DNA from: CAYWMY01 sp046352935
Lineage (GTDB): Bacteria > Pseudomonadota > Gammaproteobacteria > Steroidobacterales > Steroidobacteraceae
Direction: 5' to 3'
DNA: 64,000 nt
Assembly (NCBI GenBank): GCA_046352935.1
Contig: JAXMGR010000005.1
Span: forward strand, 1 to 64,000
Part shown: one piece after another, positions 54,017-63,367 of the stretch
Layout of the letters: every line of letters begins with the position of its first letter
How positions within the stretch are numbered: position 1 is the first letter of the stretch
Position numbers and translations under genes: made by a program
The notes under the pieces: model-generated
Database searches by the model: none
What the model was told of the DNA's origin: nothing
Seen by the model: only the letters and a program-made list of their open reading frames with translations

Positions 54017-54553
54017 TTACTTCTTCTTGCCTTCCTTCAGGGAGATCTTTTCGCCGGAATAGCGCACGCCCTTGCCCTTGTAGGGCTCGGGCGGCCGGTA
54101 ACCACGGATCTCCGCCGCCACCTGACCGACCTTCTGACAGTCGATCCCCTTGATCAACACCTCGGTCTGGCTCGGCGTCTCGATCGTGATGCCCTCGGGC
54201 ACCGGATACACGACGGGATGCGAGAAGCCGAGCGTGAGGTTCAGGGCCTTGCCCTGTACCGCTGCGCGGTAGCCCACACCGACCAGTTCGAGCTTCCGCT
54301 CGAAGCCCCTGCTCACGCCGGTGACGATGTTGGCGAGGTGCGCGCGGGTCGAACCCGCAACCGCATCCAGGCGCCCGGCCTCCGGACCGTGGGTGTTCAC
54401 CTGCAGTTGCTTGTCTGCCTGGGCAACTCCGACACCGGGAGCCAGCGTGTAGCTCAGCACACCCTTCGGGCCCTTCACCGACACGACACCGTCGGCGACG
54501 GTAGCGGTCACGCCCTGTGGCAGGTCGACGGGATTCTTAGCGACTCGTGACAT
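54017..54553 (-). CDS. rplF: 50S ribosomal protein L6
   Basis: L6 of 178 residues with two L6 folds. MSRVAKNPVDLPQGVTA starts it and the conserved C-terminal signature PEPYKGKGVRYSGEKISLKE is intact. Three bases before rplR. Confidence 0.98.
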   Translation of the reverse strand: MSRVAKNPVDLPQGVTATVADGVVSVKGPKGVLSYTLAPGVGVAQADKQLQVNTHGPEAGRLDAVAGSTRAHLANIVTGVSRGFERKLELVGVGYRAAVQGKALNLTLGFSHPVVYPVPEGITIETPSQTEVLIKGIDCQKVGQVAAEIRGYRPPEPYKGKGVRYSGEKISLKEGKKK

Positions 54554-54585
54554 GATTGAACCTTGCTTCCGTCCTGCGCCGGGGC

Positions 54586-54981
54586 TCAGGCCACCAGGCA
54601 GATAACCTCGCCACCCTGTCCGACGCGACGCGCCTCACGGTCCGTCATCACGCCCTTCGGCGTCGAGACGATCGCGATGCCCAGCCCGCCGAGCACGGAC
54701 GGCAGCGCCGCCTTGCCGCGGTACTGGCGCAACCCGGGTCGGGACACCCGTTCGAGGCGTTCGATCACCGGCCTGCCCTCGTGGTACTTGAGTGACACGG
54801 TCAGCACGCTCTTGCTGCCGTCCTGGTCCACCGAGTAGCCGCTGATATAGCCCTCGTCGAGAAGCACCCGGGCGATCGCCGCCTTGGCACGCGACGAGGA
54901 CACCCGGATCTCCGTCTTGCCCGCAGACTGGCCGTTGCGGATGCGGGTCAGGAAATCGGCGATCGGATCGGTCATGCTCAT
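54586..54981 (-). CDS. rpsH: 30S ribosomal protein S8
   Basis: S8 of 131 residues, a primary 16S binder and, in E. coli, repressor of the spc operon. MSMTDPIADFLTRIRNGQSA and the C-terminal IVSTPKGVMTDREARRVGQG are diagnostic. Confidence 0.98.
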   Translation of the reverse strand: MSMTDPIADFLTRIRNGQSAGKTEIRVSSSRAKAAIARVLLDEGYISGYSVDQDGSKSVLTVSLKYHEGRPVIERLERVSRPGLRQYRGKAALPSVLGGLGIAIVSTPKGVMTDREARRVGQGGEVICLVA

Positions 54982-54998
54982 GTTGCGCTCCTGTCCGA

Positions 54999-55304
54999 TT
55001 ACCAGCTCGACTTGCCGAGCCCGGGAATGTCACCGCGCATGGTTGCCTCGCGCAGTTTGTTGCGACCCAGGCCGAACTTGCGATACACGCCACGGGAGCG
55101 GCCCGTGATCGCGCACCGGTTCCGCCCGCGGATCCGGCTCGAATCGCGCGGCAGCTTCGCGAGCGCTTCCACGGCCGCCTGCTTGTCGTCGGGCGACAGC
55201 TTCGGATCCCGGATCTGCTCCTTCAGCTTCGCCCGCTTCGCCGCGTACTTCGCGGCAGCCTTGGCGCGGCGCTTCTCGCGCTCGATCATGCTGGTCTTCG
55301 CCAT
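54999..55304 (-). CDS. rpsN: 30S ribosomal protein S14
   Basis: S14 of 101 residues, the long zinc-free (C-) form. MAKTSMIEREKRRAKAAAKY at the start and RCAITGRSRGVYRKFGLGRN near the end match proteobacterial S14. Confidence 0.98.
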   Translation of the reverse strand: MAKTSMIEREKRRAKAAAKYAAKRAKLKEQIRDPKLSPDDKQAAVEALAKLPRDSSRIRGRNRCAITGRSRGVYRKFGLGRNKLREATMRGDIPGLGKSSW

Positions 55305-55306
55305 GG

Positions 55307-55855
55307 TTACTTCCTGAACGGAAAATTGAATGCCTCGAGCAGTGCCCGCCCGGACTTGTCGTCCGCTGCCGTCGTGGTGATCGTGATGTCCATGCCACGC
55401 AGCTGGTCGATCTGGTCGTACGCGATCTCGGGGAAGATGATCTGTTCCTTCACGCCGAAGCTGTAGTTGCCCTGGCCGTCGAACGAACGCGGGCTCACGC
55501 CGCGGAAGTCACGGATCCGGGGCATCGCGATGTTGATCAGGCGATCAAGGAACTCGTACATCTGCGCGCCGCGCAGCGTCACCTTGCAGCCGATCACCAG
55601 GCCCTGTCGGACCTTGAACGACGCGAAGGAATTGCGCGCCTTGCACAGCAGCGGCTTCTGGCCCGTGATCTTCGTCAGGTCGCCGACCGCGTTGTCCATG
55701 ATCTTCTTGTCGGCGACCGCCTCGCCGACACCCATGTTCACGGTGATCTTGGTGATGCGCGGCACCTGCATGACATTCGCGAGGCCGAGCTCCTTCTGGA
55801 GCTTCGGCACGAGCGCGTCACGGTACTGCTTATGGAGTCTGGCCTGTTCCGCCAT
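55307..55855 (-). CDS. rplE: 50S ribosomal protein L5
   Basis: L5 of 182 residues, which bridges 5S rRNA and tRNA. Conserved ITKITVNMGVGEAVADKKI, TGQKPLLCKARNSFASFKVR and RDFRGVSPRSFDGQGNYSFG are present. Two bases before rpsN. Confidence 0.98.
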   Translation of the reverse strand: MAEQARLHKQYRDALVPKLQKELGLANVMQVPRITKITVNMGVGEAVADKKIMDNAVGDLTKITGQKPLLCKARNSFASFKVRQGLVIGCKVTLRGAQMYEFLDRLINIAMPRIRDFRGVSPRSFDGQGNYSFGVKEQIIFPEIAYDQIDQLRGMDITITTTAADDKSGRALLEAFNFPFRK

Positions 55856-55874
55856 GTTCGTATCCTCGGGTGCC

Positions 55875-56189
55875 TCAGGCGTCCACGACTTCGCCGTTGG
55901 ACTTGAAGAAGCGGACCTTGCGGCCGTCCGCCAGCGTGCGGACGCCGATGCGATCCGGCTTCCTGGTCGCCGGGTTCATCAGTGCGATGTTGGAGACGTG
56001 GATCGACGCCTCCTTCTGCACGATCGCGCCGGCAATGCCCTTGGCCGGGTTCGGCCGCTGGTGCCGCTTGACCGTGTTGATGTTCTCGACGAGGACACGC
56101 TCGCCCAGCACGCGCACGACCGTGCCCGTCCGACCCTTGTCCCGGCCGGTCGTCACGATGACATTGTCGCCCTTGCGGATCTTCTGCAT
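55875..56189 (-). CDS. rplX: 50S ribosomal protein L24
   Basis: L24 of 104 residues with the KOW motif GDNVIVTTGRDKGRTGTVVR. It is one of the two assembly-initiator proteins of the 50S subunit. Between rplN and rplE. Confidence 0.97.
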   Translation of the reverse strand: MQKIRKGDNVIVTTGRDKGRTGTVVRVLGERVLVENINTVKRHQRPNPAKGIAGAIVQKEASIHVSNIALMNPATRKPDRIGVRTLADGRKVRFFKSNGEVVDA

Positions 56190-56205
56190 CGTCGCTCCTC
56201 CGCCG

Positions 56206-56574
56206 TCAGAGCACTTCAGGCGCGAGTGAAATGATCTTCATGAACTGCACGGTGCGCAGCTCACGCGTGACGGGTCCGAAGATGCGCGTGCCGATGGGCT
56301 CGAGTTTGTTCGTGAGCAGCACCGCCGCGTTGCCGTCGAAACGGATCAGCGACCCATCCGCACGGCGGACACCGCGGCGCGTTCGCACCACCACGGCGTC
56401 GTACACCTCGCCCTTCTTGACCTTGCCGCGAGGGATCGCGTCCTTGACGCTCACCTTGATGACGTCGCCCACGCCGGCGTAGCGCCGCCGGGTACCGCCC
56501 ATCACCTTGATGCACATCAGCTCGCGCGCGCCCGAATTGTCGGCGGCCGCCAGCCGGGTCCTGAGTTGAATCAC
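56206..56574 (-). CDS. rplN: 50S ribosomal protein L14
   Basis: L14 of 122 residues, the usual size. A GTG start gives (M)IQLRTRLAAADNSGARELM, with GGAG six bases upstream; a longer in-frame reading is an antisense-region artefact. It is conserved to the end (GPVTRELR...FMKIISLAPEVL). Confidence 0.97.
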   Translation of the reverse strand: MIQLRTRLAAADNSGARELMCIKVMGGTRRRYAGVGDVIKVSVKDAIPRGKVKKGEVYDAVVVRTRRGVRRADGSLIRFDGNAAVLLTNKLEPIGTRIFGPVTRELRTVQFMKIISLAPEVL

Positions 56575-56594
56575 GGTCGTCTCCTTGGCGCTGC

Positions 56595-56882
56595 TCAGCC
56601 TGCGACGGCGCGCTCGACGACGCGCAGCAGTTTCCAGGACTTGCGCCGGGACAGCGGGCGGCAGGGCGTGATCGCCACCGTGTCGCCTTCCCGGCACTCG
56701 TTGTTCTCGTCGTGGGCGAGCAGCTTTGTCGTGCGCCGCACGTACTTGCCATAGCTCGGGTGCTTCACCAGCCTCTCGATGGCGACCGTGATGGTCTTGT
56801 CCATCCTGTTGCTGACGACCCTGCCGGTCAGGGTACGGACGGCCTTGTCAGCCGCCGGCTCCGGCGTCACGTTCGCGTTCAT
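56595..56882 (-). CDS. rpsQ: 30S ribosomal protein S17
   Basis: S17 of 95 residues with the OB-fold signature RVVSNRMDKTITVAIERLVK. The ATG overlaps the rpmC stop by one base (TGATG); a TTG one codon earlier is also in frame. Confidence 0.97.
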   Translation of the reverse strand: MNANVTPEPAADKAVRTLTGRVVSNRMDKTITVAIERLVKHPSYGKYVRRTTKLLAHDENNECREGDTVAITPCRPLSRRKSWKLLRVVERAVAG

Positions 56883-57091
56883 CAAGCCTTGCCTCCAGAA
56901 CCCTTCGCCGCAAGCTCGCTCAGCACCGTCTTGACGCGCGCGACGTTGCGACGCGCCTTGCCGTACTGATCCGGCTTCACCGCCTGACCCGTTGCCGCCG
57001 CCATGCGCAGGTTGAACTGCTCCCGGCGCAGCTTCAGGAGTTCCGTCCGCAGTTCCGCCGCCGACTTCTGGCGAAGTTCCTTGGTATTCAT
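56882..57091 (-). CDS. rpmC: 50S ribosomal protein L29
   Basis: L29 of 69 residues, a two-helix hairpin at the peptide exit (MNTKELRQKSAAELRTELLK; RKNVAR-like KARRNVARVKTVLSE). Its ATG overlaps the rplP stop by one base. Confidence 0.97.
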   Translation of the reverse strand: MNTKELRQKSAAELRTELLKLRREQFNLRMAAATGQAVKPDQYGKARRNVARVKTVLSELAAKGSGGKA

Positions 57092-57504
57092 CAGCGCACC
57101 TGCCGCTTCACGAAGGCAGTCGACACCGACAGCTTGGCCGCGGCCAGGCGGAACGCCTCGCGCGCGATGTCTTCGGCGACTCCCTCGATCTCGAACAAGA
57201 CCTTGCCCGGCGTCACCTTGGCGACCCAGTACTCGACGTTGCCCTTGCCACTGCCCATGCGGACCTCGAGCGGCTTCTGCGTGATCGGCACGTCCGGAAA
57301 CACGCGAATCCAGATCTGGCCGCCGCGCTTGACGTGACGCGTCATGGCGCGACGCGCGGCCTCGATCTCGCGCGAGGTCATCCGCGCACGGCTCGTGGCC
57401 TTCAGCGCGTATTCCCCGAAGGCGACGGAGCTCCCACGGTGAGCCGTCCCCGCCAGATTGCCCTTGAACTGCTTGCGAAACTTGGTTCGCTTCGGCTGCA
57501 TCAT
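57091..57504 (-). CDS. rplP: 50S ribosomal protein L16
   Basis: L16 of 137 residues at the A-site. MMQPKRTKFRKQFKGNLAG corresponds to E. coli MLQPKRTKFRK; the first of two adjacent ATGs is used because GGGAG lies nine bases upstream. Core RGGQIWIRVFPDVPITQKP is intact. Confidence 0.96.
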   Translation of the reverse strand: MMQPKRTKFRKQFKGNLAGTAHRGSSVAFGEYALKATSRARMTSREIEAARRAMTRHVKRGGQIWIRVFPDVPITQKPLEVRMGSGKGNVEYWVAKVTPGKVLFEIEGVAEDIAREAFRLAAAKLSVSTAFVKRQVR

Positions 57505-57524
57505 GATGCTGTTCTCCCGCGGCC

Positions 57525-58241
57525 TCAGCCGGCCGCCGGTTCGGCGGCCTCGGCGGCGCCCTGCGGCGCGGCAGCCTCGGCGGCCTCCGATTCGGCCTCG
57601 GCGCGATCGAAGACCTCGCCCTTGAAGATCCATACCTTCACGCCGATGATCCCGTAGGTCGTCCGGGCCTCGGCAAGGCCGTAGTCGATCTCGGCGCGGA
57701 ACGTGTGCAGGGGAATGCGACCCTCGCGCGTCCACTCGGCACGCGAGATCTCGGCGCCGTTGAGCCGTCCCGCAACACGCACCTTCACGCCCTGGGCGCC
57801 GCTGCGCATCGTGTTCATGACCGCCCGCTTCATCGCGCGGCGGAACATCACGCGCTTCTCGATCTGCTGCGCCACGCCCTCGGCGACCAGCTGCGCGTCG
57901 AGTTCCGGCTTGCGGATCTCGGCGATGTTCACACGCACATCGGGCACGGCCATCTTCATGAGCCGCGCGACTTCGATGCGAAGCTTCTCGATGTCCTCAC
58001 CCTTCTTGCCGATCACGACGCCAGGGCGCGCCGTGTGGATCATGATGTTGGCCTTCCTCGCCGCGCGCTCGATCTGGATGCGGCTGACCGACGCCTCGGA
58101 CAGCTTGCTCTTCAGATAGTCGCGGACCAGCCAGTCCGTGTACACGTGCGACGGGAAGTGCCTCGTCGCGGCAAACCACTTCGACGTCCAGTCGCGAGTG
58201 ATGCCGAGGCGGATTCCAACCGGATTGACCTTCTGACCCAT
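57525..58241 (-). CDS. rpsC: 30S ribosomal protein S3
   Basis: S3 of 238 residues at the mRNA entry. MGQKVNPVGIRLGITRDW starts it, the KH domain contains RPGVVIGKKGEDIEKLR, and the S3 C-terminal domain ends in an Ala/Glu-rich tail. A 12-codon upstream extension is rejected by comparison with the family. Confidence 0.98.
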   Translation of the reverse strand: MGQKVNPVGIRLGITRDWTSKWFAATRHFPSHVYTDWLVRDYLKSKLSEASVSRIQIERAARKANIMIHTARPGVVIGKKGEDIEKLRIEVARLMKMAVPDVRVNIAEIRKPELDAQLVAEGVAQQIEKRVMFRRAMKRAVMNTMRSGAQGVKVRVAGRLNGAEISRAEWTREGRIPLHTFRAEIDYGLAEARTTYGIIGVKVWIFKGEVFDRAEAESEAAEAAAPQGAAEAAEPAAG

Positions 58242-58254
58242 CTGTCGGCTCCGT

Positions 58255-58596
58255 TTACTTCCCAGCCGCGTCGGCAACCGTCACGGTGATGTGACTGTTG
58301 CGCTTGACGATTCGGTTACCACGACCCTTGGCACGCGCAGCAAAGCGCTTGAGCATCGGTGCGGCATCGACCTCGATACGCTCGATCTTCAGCTCGTCGA
58401 TGTCGGCCCCGAGATTGTGCTCGGCGTTCGAAATCGCCGACTCGAGCACCTTGAGGACGAGCCGTGCACCCTTCTTCGGAGTGAACGTCAGCGTCTGGCG
58501 CGCGAGCCCGACCGGCTTGCCACGAACGAGATCGGCAACGAGCCGGCACTTCTGCGGAGAGATGCGCGCATGGCGCAGCTTGGCGGAAACCTGCAT
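58255..58596 (-). CDS. rplV: 50S ribosomal protein L22
   Basis: L22 of 113 residues lining the exit tunnel. MQVSAKLRHARISPQKCRLV at the start and RAKGRGNRIVKRNSHITVTV at the beta-hairpin end are diagnostic. The start was set at MQVSAK; the frame continues upstream into rpsS. Confidence 0.97.
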   Translation of the reverse strand: MQVSAKLRHARISPQKCRLVADLVRGKPVGLARQTLTFTPKKGARLVLKVLESAISNAEHNLGADIDELKIERIEVDAAPMLKRFAARAKGRGNRIVKRNSHITVTVADAAGK

Positions 58597-58600
58597 GGCG

Positions 58601-58879
58601 CTACTCCGTTTTGGCCCGCTTGTCGCCCGAGTGCGCCTTGAAAGTACGCGTCGGTGCGAATTCACCCAGCTTGTGGCCCACCATGTTCTCGGTGACCAGT
58701 ACCGGCAGGTGCTGCCGGCCGTTGTGGACGGCGATCGTCAGTCCGACCATCTCGGGAAGCACCATCGAACGACGGGACCATGTCTTGATCGGCCGGCGAT
58801 CGTTCTTCGCGGCAGCGACCTCCACCTTCTTGCGGAGGTGGTGATCGACGAACGGGCCCTTCTTGAGGGAACGTGCCAT
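58601..58879 (-). CDS. rpsS: 30S ribosomal protein S19
   Basis: S19 of 92 residues. MARSLKKGPFVDHHLRKKVE and the C-terminal GHKLGEFAPTRTFKAHSGDK are the standard signatures. Twelve bases after rplB. Confidence 0.98.
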   Translation of the reverse strand: MARSLKKGPFVDHHLRKKVEVAAAKNDRRPIKTWSRRSMVLPEMVGLTIAVHNGRQHLPVLVTENMVGHKLGEFAPTRTFKAHSGDKRAKTE

Positions 58880-58891
58880 CTGTTCGACTCC

Positions 58892-59716
58892 TTACTTCCG
58901 GCGACGCACGATGAAGGCGTCAGTCCGCTTGTTGCTGCGGGTCTTCTTGCCCTTCGTGTGCCAGCCCCACGGCGACACCGGGTGTGGGTTGCCCTGTCCC
59001 GACTTTCCCTCGCCACCGCCGTGCGGGTGATCGACGGGATTCATCACCACGCCGCGGACCGTCGGCCGGATGCCGCGCCATCGCTTGGCGCCGGCCTTGC
59101 CGAAGCTGCGCAGGTTGTGTTCGTCGTTGCCGACCTCGCCGATGGTCGCGCGGCAGTCGACGTTGACCTTGCGCGTCTCGCCCGACTTCAGCCGGATGAT
59201 CGCGTAGATCCCTTCGCGGCCAGAGAACTGTACCGAGCTGCCCGCAGCGCGCGCCAGCTGGCCGCCCTTGCCCGGCTTGAGTTCCACGTTGTGCACCGTC
59301 GAACCGACCGGGATGTTGCGGAACGTCATCGCGTTACCGGCCTTGATCGGCGCGTCGGCGCCCGACTGGACCTCGTCACCGGCCTTGAGGCCCCTGGCTG
59401 CGAGGATGTAGCGGCGCTCCCCGTCGCGGTAGAGCACGAGCGCGATGAACGCCGAGCGATTCGGGTCGTACTCGATGCGCTCGACCCGGCCCGCGATGCC
59501 GTCCTTGTCGCGGCGGAAATCGACCAGGCGGTACTTCTGCTTGTGCCCGCCACCCTTGTGGCGCGTCGTGAGCCTGCCCGAGCTGTTACGGCCACCCGTG
59601 CTCTTCTGCGCGGCGACGAGACCCGAGGACGGGCCACCCTTGTGCAGGTGGCTGCGGTCCGGACGCACCTGGAAGCGCGTGCCCGGGGAAGTTGGCTTGA
59701 GTTTCTTGAGTGCCAT
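58892..59716 (-). CDS. rplB: 50S ribosomal protein L2
   Basis: L2 of 274 residues, needed for subunit joining and peptidyl transfer. MALKKLKPTSPGTRFQVRPD starts it; RGVVMNPVDHPHGGGEGKSG carries the conserved histidine loop. A 13-codon upstream extension is rejected. Confidence 0.98.
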   Translation of the reverse strand: MALKKLKPTSPGTRFQVRPDRSHLHKGGPSSGLVAAQKSTGGRNSSGRLTTRHKGGGHKQKYRLVDFRRDKDGIAGRVERIEYDPNRSAFIALVLYRDGERRYILAARGLKAGDEVQSGADAPIKAGNAMTFRNIPVGSTVHNVELKPGKGGQLARAAGSSVQFSGREGIYAIIRLKSGETRKVNVDCRATIGEVGNDEHNLRSFGKAGAKRWRGIRPTVRGVVMNPVDHPHGGGEGKSGQGNPHPVSPWGWHTKGKKTRSNKRTDAFIVRRRK

Positions 59717-59741
59717 CGATCTGTTCCTGTGTCGCGGCGCC

Positions 59742-60050
59742 TTAGGCCTTCGCACCGCCGGCGAAGTCGATCGTCTGGCCCTCGGCCAGCTTGACGTAGG
59801 CCTTCTTCCAGTCGGAGCGACGACCTTCGAAGCGGCCGAATCGCTTCTGCTTGCCCTGCTGGTTCACGACCTGCACCGACTCGACCTTGACGCCGAACAT
59901 CTGCTCCACGGCGGCCTTGATGTCGGGCTTGCGGGCACTGGTCCGCACACGGAAGACATAGTGATTACCCTGCTCCGTCGCGCGCGCACTCTTCTCCGAG
60001 ACATGCGGCGCGAGCAGCAGATTGATCAGACTTTCGCGGACGGCGCTCAT
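59742..60050 (-). CDS. rplW: 50S ribosomal protein L23
   Basis: L23 of 102 residues at the tunnel exit where SRP and trigger factor dock. LLLAPHVSEKSARATEQGNH and RFGRFEGRRSDWKKAYVKLA are diagnostic. The ATG overlaps the rplD stop (ATGA). Confidence 0.97.
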   Translation of the reverse strand: MSAVRESLINLLLAPHVSEKSARATEQGNHYVFRVRTSARKPDIKAAVEQMFGVKVESVQVVNQQGKQKRFGRFEGRRSDWKKAYVKLAEGQTIDFAGGAKA

Positions 60051-60660
60051 GCGAGTCGCTCCTCGAGCAGCTTCAGCGCACCCACCGTCGCCAGGACCTT
60101 GTCATGGCGGGCGAGGCTCAGTGGATCCAGGCTCGCGGCGGCGAGCACGTCGACACCCGGGAGATTGCGCGCGGCGAGGAACAGCTTCTCGTCGTAGGCC
60201 TCGACGACGATCAGCACGTTCTCGAGCCCGAGGGCCTTCAGCTGACCGACCAGCAGCTTCGTCTTCGGCGCCTCCAGCTCGATGGCCGGCGTCACGACCA
60301 GCCGGTCCTGGCGCGCCAGCTCCGACAGCATCGAGCGAATGGCCCCGCGGTACATCTTGCGGTTGACCTTCTGCTCGTAGCTGCGGGGCTTGCGGCGAAT
60401 GCCCGGCCGCCACCCACCCAGATGGGGCTGCGGATCGAACCGGCACGAGCACCGCCCGTACCCTTCTGCCGCCAGGGCTTGCGACCACCGCCGCGCACCT
60501 CGGCCTTCGTCAGCTGCGCCTTGGTGCCCGCCCGACCACCAGCCATGTAGGCCGTGACGATCTGGTGCACCAGCGCCTCGTTGAACTCGCGACCAAAGGT
60601 CGCGTCGCTCACTTCGATCTCGGAGCCCTGCGCCCCGCCATTCACAAGCTTGAGCTTCAT
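60047..60660 (-). CDS. rplD: 50S ribosomal protein L4, interrupted by an apparent one-base deletion
   Basis: L4 tunnel protein, normally also the repressor of the S10 operon. The N-terminal half reads normally from MKLKLVNGGAQ through KPWRQKGTGGARAGSIRSPI to WVGGGRAFAA. The C-terminal half (KPRSYEQKVNRKMYRGAIRS to KLLEERLA) is in another frame. The switch falls at about 60391-60405, where one base appears to be missing between GCCGC and AAGCCCC. The span is 614 bases; adding one base gives a perfect 204-residue L4. Both halves are well conserved, so either the sequence has an error or the frame is corrected at translation. No classic slippery heptamer is visible at the break. Because L4 is normally essential, a sequencing or assembly error is my preferred explanation. 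Confidence 0.9.
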
Positions 60661-60673
60661 CGGCGAGCCTCAG

Positions 60674-61354
60674 TTACTTCTTGGCGGGCGCGACGCGCTT
60701 GCGCCGCTGCTGCGCCGCAGCCTTGACCGAAGGGCGGACGACGACCTGCCCACCTTCCGCGCCGGGCACGGAACCGCTGATCAGCAGGAGGTTCCGGTCG
60801 GCGTCGACCTTCACGACCTTCAGGTTCTCCTCGGTCCGGACCTGCGCGCCCATGTGACCGGCCATACGCTTGCCCGGGAACACGCGGCCCGGGGTCTGGC
60901 GCTGACCGATCGAGCCCGGCACGCGATGCGACACGGAGGTACCGTGGGAAGCGTAGCCACCCGCGAAGTTGTGCCGCTTCATGACACCGGCAAAACCCTT
61001 GCCGATGGTCGTTCCGCTCACATCGACAACCTGGCCTTCCTGGAACAGCCCGACGCCCAGCTCCGCACCGGTGGCGAGATCCGCACCCTCGTCGGCTTTC
61101 AGGCGGAACTCGACCGTCACAGCGCCCGGCTGGACACCGTGACGCGCGAAATGGCCGATCTGAGGCTTGGACAGCCGCGACGCGCGTCGGCTGCCAACGG
61201 TGACCTGGATCGCGCGATAGCCGTCCGGCTTCTCCGCCTTCACCTGCACGACGCGATTCGGCAGCGCCTCGATGACCGTCACGGGGACGGTTTCACCGGC
61301 ATCGGTGAAAATTCGAGTCATGCCGCGCTTGCGGCCGACCAGACCGATGGTCAT
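60674..61354 (-). CDS. rplC: 50S ribosomal protein L3
   Basis: L3 of 226 residues, an early 50S assembly protein. MTIGLVGRKRGMTRIFTDAG begins it and the central loop GTTIGKGFAGVMKRHNFAGG is intact. The tail PSVKAAAQQRRKRVAPAKK is a basic extension. AGGA about seven bases upstream supports this ATG over longer readings. It is separated from rpsJ by 234 bases containing a promoter and two stem-loops. Confidence 0.97.
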   Translation of the reverse strand: MTIGLVGRKRGMTRIFTDAGETVPVTVIEALPNRVVQVKAEKPDGYRAIQVTVGSRRASRLSKPQIGHFARHGVQPGAVTVEFRLKADEGADLATGAELGVGLFQEGQVVDVSGTTIGKGFAGVMKRHNFAGGYASHGTSVSHRVPGSIGQRQTPGRVFPGKRMAGHMGAQVRTEENLKVVKVDADRNLLLISGSVPGAEGGQVVVRPSVKAAAQQRRKRVAPAKK

Positions 61355-61427
61355 ACCTTGTTCCTCGTACACCGCGCCGGCTGCGATTGGCCTGCGCTGC
61401 ATGGATTTCCGGGCCCCGCTGCGCACC

Positions 61428-61472
61428 GGTGGATCGGTCATCCACCCGCCACGCATGCCAGGCCCCGCCTGG
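61428..61472 (-). promoter_or_regulatory. Two stem-loops in the rplC leader
   Basis: GGTGGAT-N5-ATCCACC (61428-61446) and CCAGGC-CCC-GCCTGG (61458-61472) are perfect inverted repeats lying inside the inferred roughly 180-base untranslated leader of rplC. They are candidate control structures for autogenous regulation; this is position-based inference. Confidence 0.4.
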
Positions 61473-61540
61473 TGGTCCCGCAATCACCGCGACCCGGCAG
61501 CAGAGCCGCCAATCACGATCGGGACCGAAGAGAGCCGCGC

Positions 61541-61568
61541 AGTATAGCGACTCCCATCACCTTTTCAA
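61541..61568 (-). promoter_or_regulatory. Putative promoter between rpsJ and rplC
   Basis: On the minus strand TTGAAA (61563-61568) and TATACT (61541-61546) are 16 bases apart, a good sigma70 match, starting 20 bases after the rpsJ stop. Transcription would begin around 61533, leaving a leader of about 180 bases before rplC. Confidence 0.6.
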
Positions 61569-61588
61569 CAGGCCGCGAAGGCCCGGGA

Positions 61589-61903
61589 TCAATTCAGCTT
61601 GATCTGGACGTCCACACCCGCCGGCAATTCGAGACGCATCAGCGCATCCACGGTCTTGTCCGTAGGATTCAGGATATCCATGAGCCGCTTGTGGGTGCGG
61701 ATCTCGTACTGGTCGCGCGCGTCCTTGTCGGTGTGCGGAGAGACCAGCACCGTGAACTTCTCGATCTTGGTCGGCAGCGGCACCGGCCCGCGAACCGTCG
61801 CACCGGTGCGCTTGGCGGTCTCGACGATCTCGCGGGCCGAGTTGTCGATCAGGCGGTGATCGAACGCCTTGAGCCGGATCCGGATGTTCTGATTCGTAGC
61901 CAT
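61589..61903 (-). CDS. rpsJ: 30S ribosomal protein S10
   Basis: S10 of 104 residues, also a transcription-antitermination factor (NusE) with NusB. MATNQNIRIRLKAFDHRLID and VRGPVPLPTKIEKFTVLVSP are canonical. In E. coli it is first in the S10 operon directly ahead of rplC; here the gap to rplC is unusually long. Confidence 0.98.
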   Translation of the reverse strand: MATNQNIRIRLKAFDHRLIDNSAREIVETAKRTGATVRGPVPLPTKIEKFTVLVSPHTDKDARDQYEIRTHKRLMDILNPTDKTVDALMRLELPAGVDVQIKLN

Positions 61904-62043
61904 TTCCTTCTTCCCGGCCCCTCTTCGGAGCCTCAGTCCGGCCCCATCGGGGTCGAACGTTGATCTGTCCTGTCACCGGGGCTGTCTTGCCCTGTCAACC
62001 GAGGTGCCGCCGAACGCAACGCCCGGGGTGCCTCGCTTCGTCC

Positions 62044-62085
62044 GGCCCCGTTCACGGACCGCTTGCGGTTCCGTGCAACGGGGCC
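62044..62085 (-). promoter_or_regulatory. Long GC-rich hairpin in the tuf-rpsJ gap
   Basis: On the minus strand GGCCCCGTT pairs with AACGGGGCC, then CACGGA with TCCGTG, then CCGC with GCGG, giving about 19 pairs with one-base bulges. It begins 29 bases after the tuf stop and has no T-run. It may be a factor-dependent terminator, an RNA-stability element or an rpsJ leader structure. The same gap (61904-62113, 210 bases) also holds TTGACA at about 62000 without a convincing -10. Confidence 0.5.
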
Positions 62086-62113
62086 TACGGCACCGCAGTG
62101 CCGACGACTACCC

Positions 62114-63304
<1,191 letters not shown>

Positions 63305-63367
63305 GATCAGATCTCCGTTGAGTCTTGCTGCTTGCGTATGAGGTGATGGCCGCCATGCGCCGGCGCG

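Noticed and set aside
60385..60410. Programmed frameshifting in rplD
   Set aside because: No slippery heptamer, internal Shine-Dalgarno or downstream pseudoknot is evident; a missing base is simpler.
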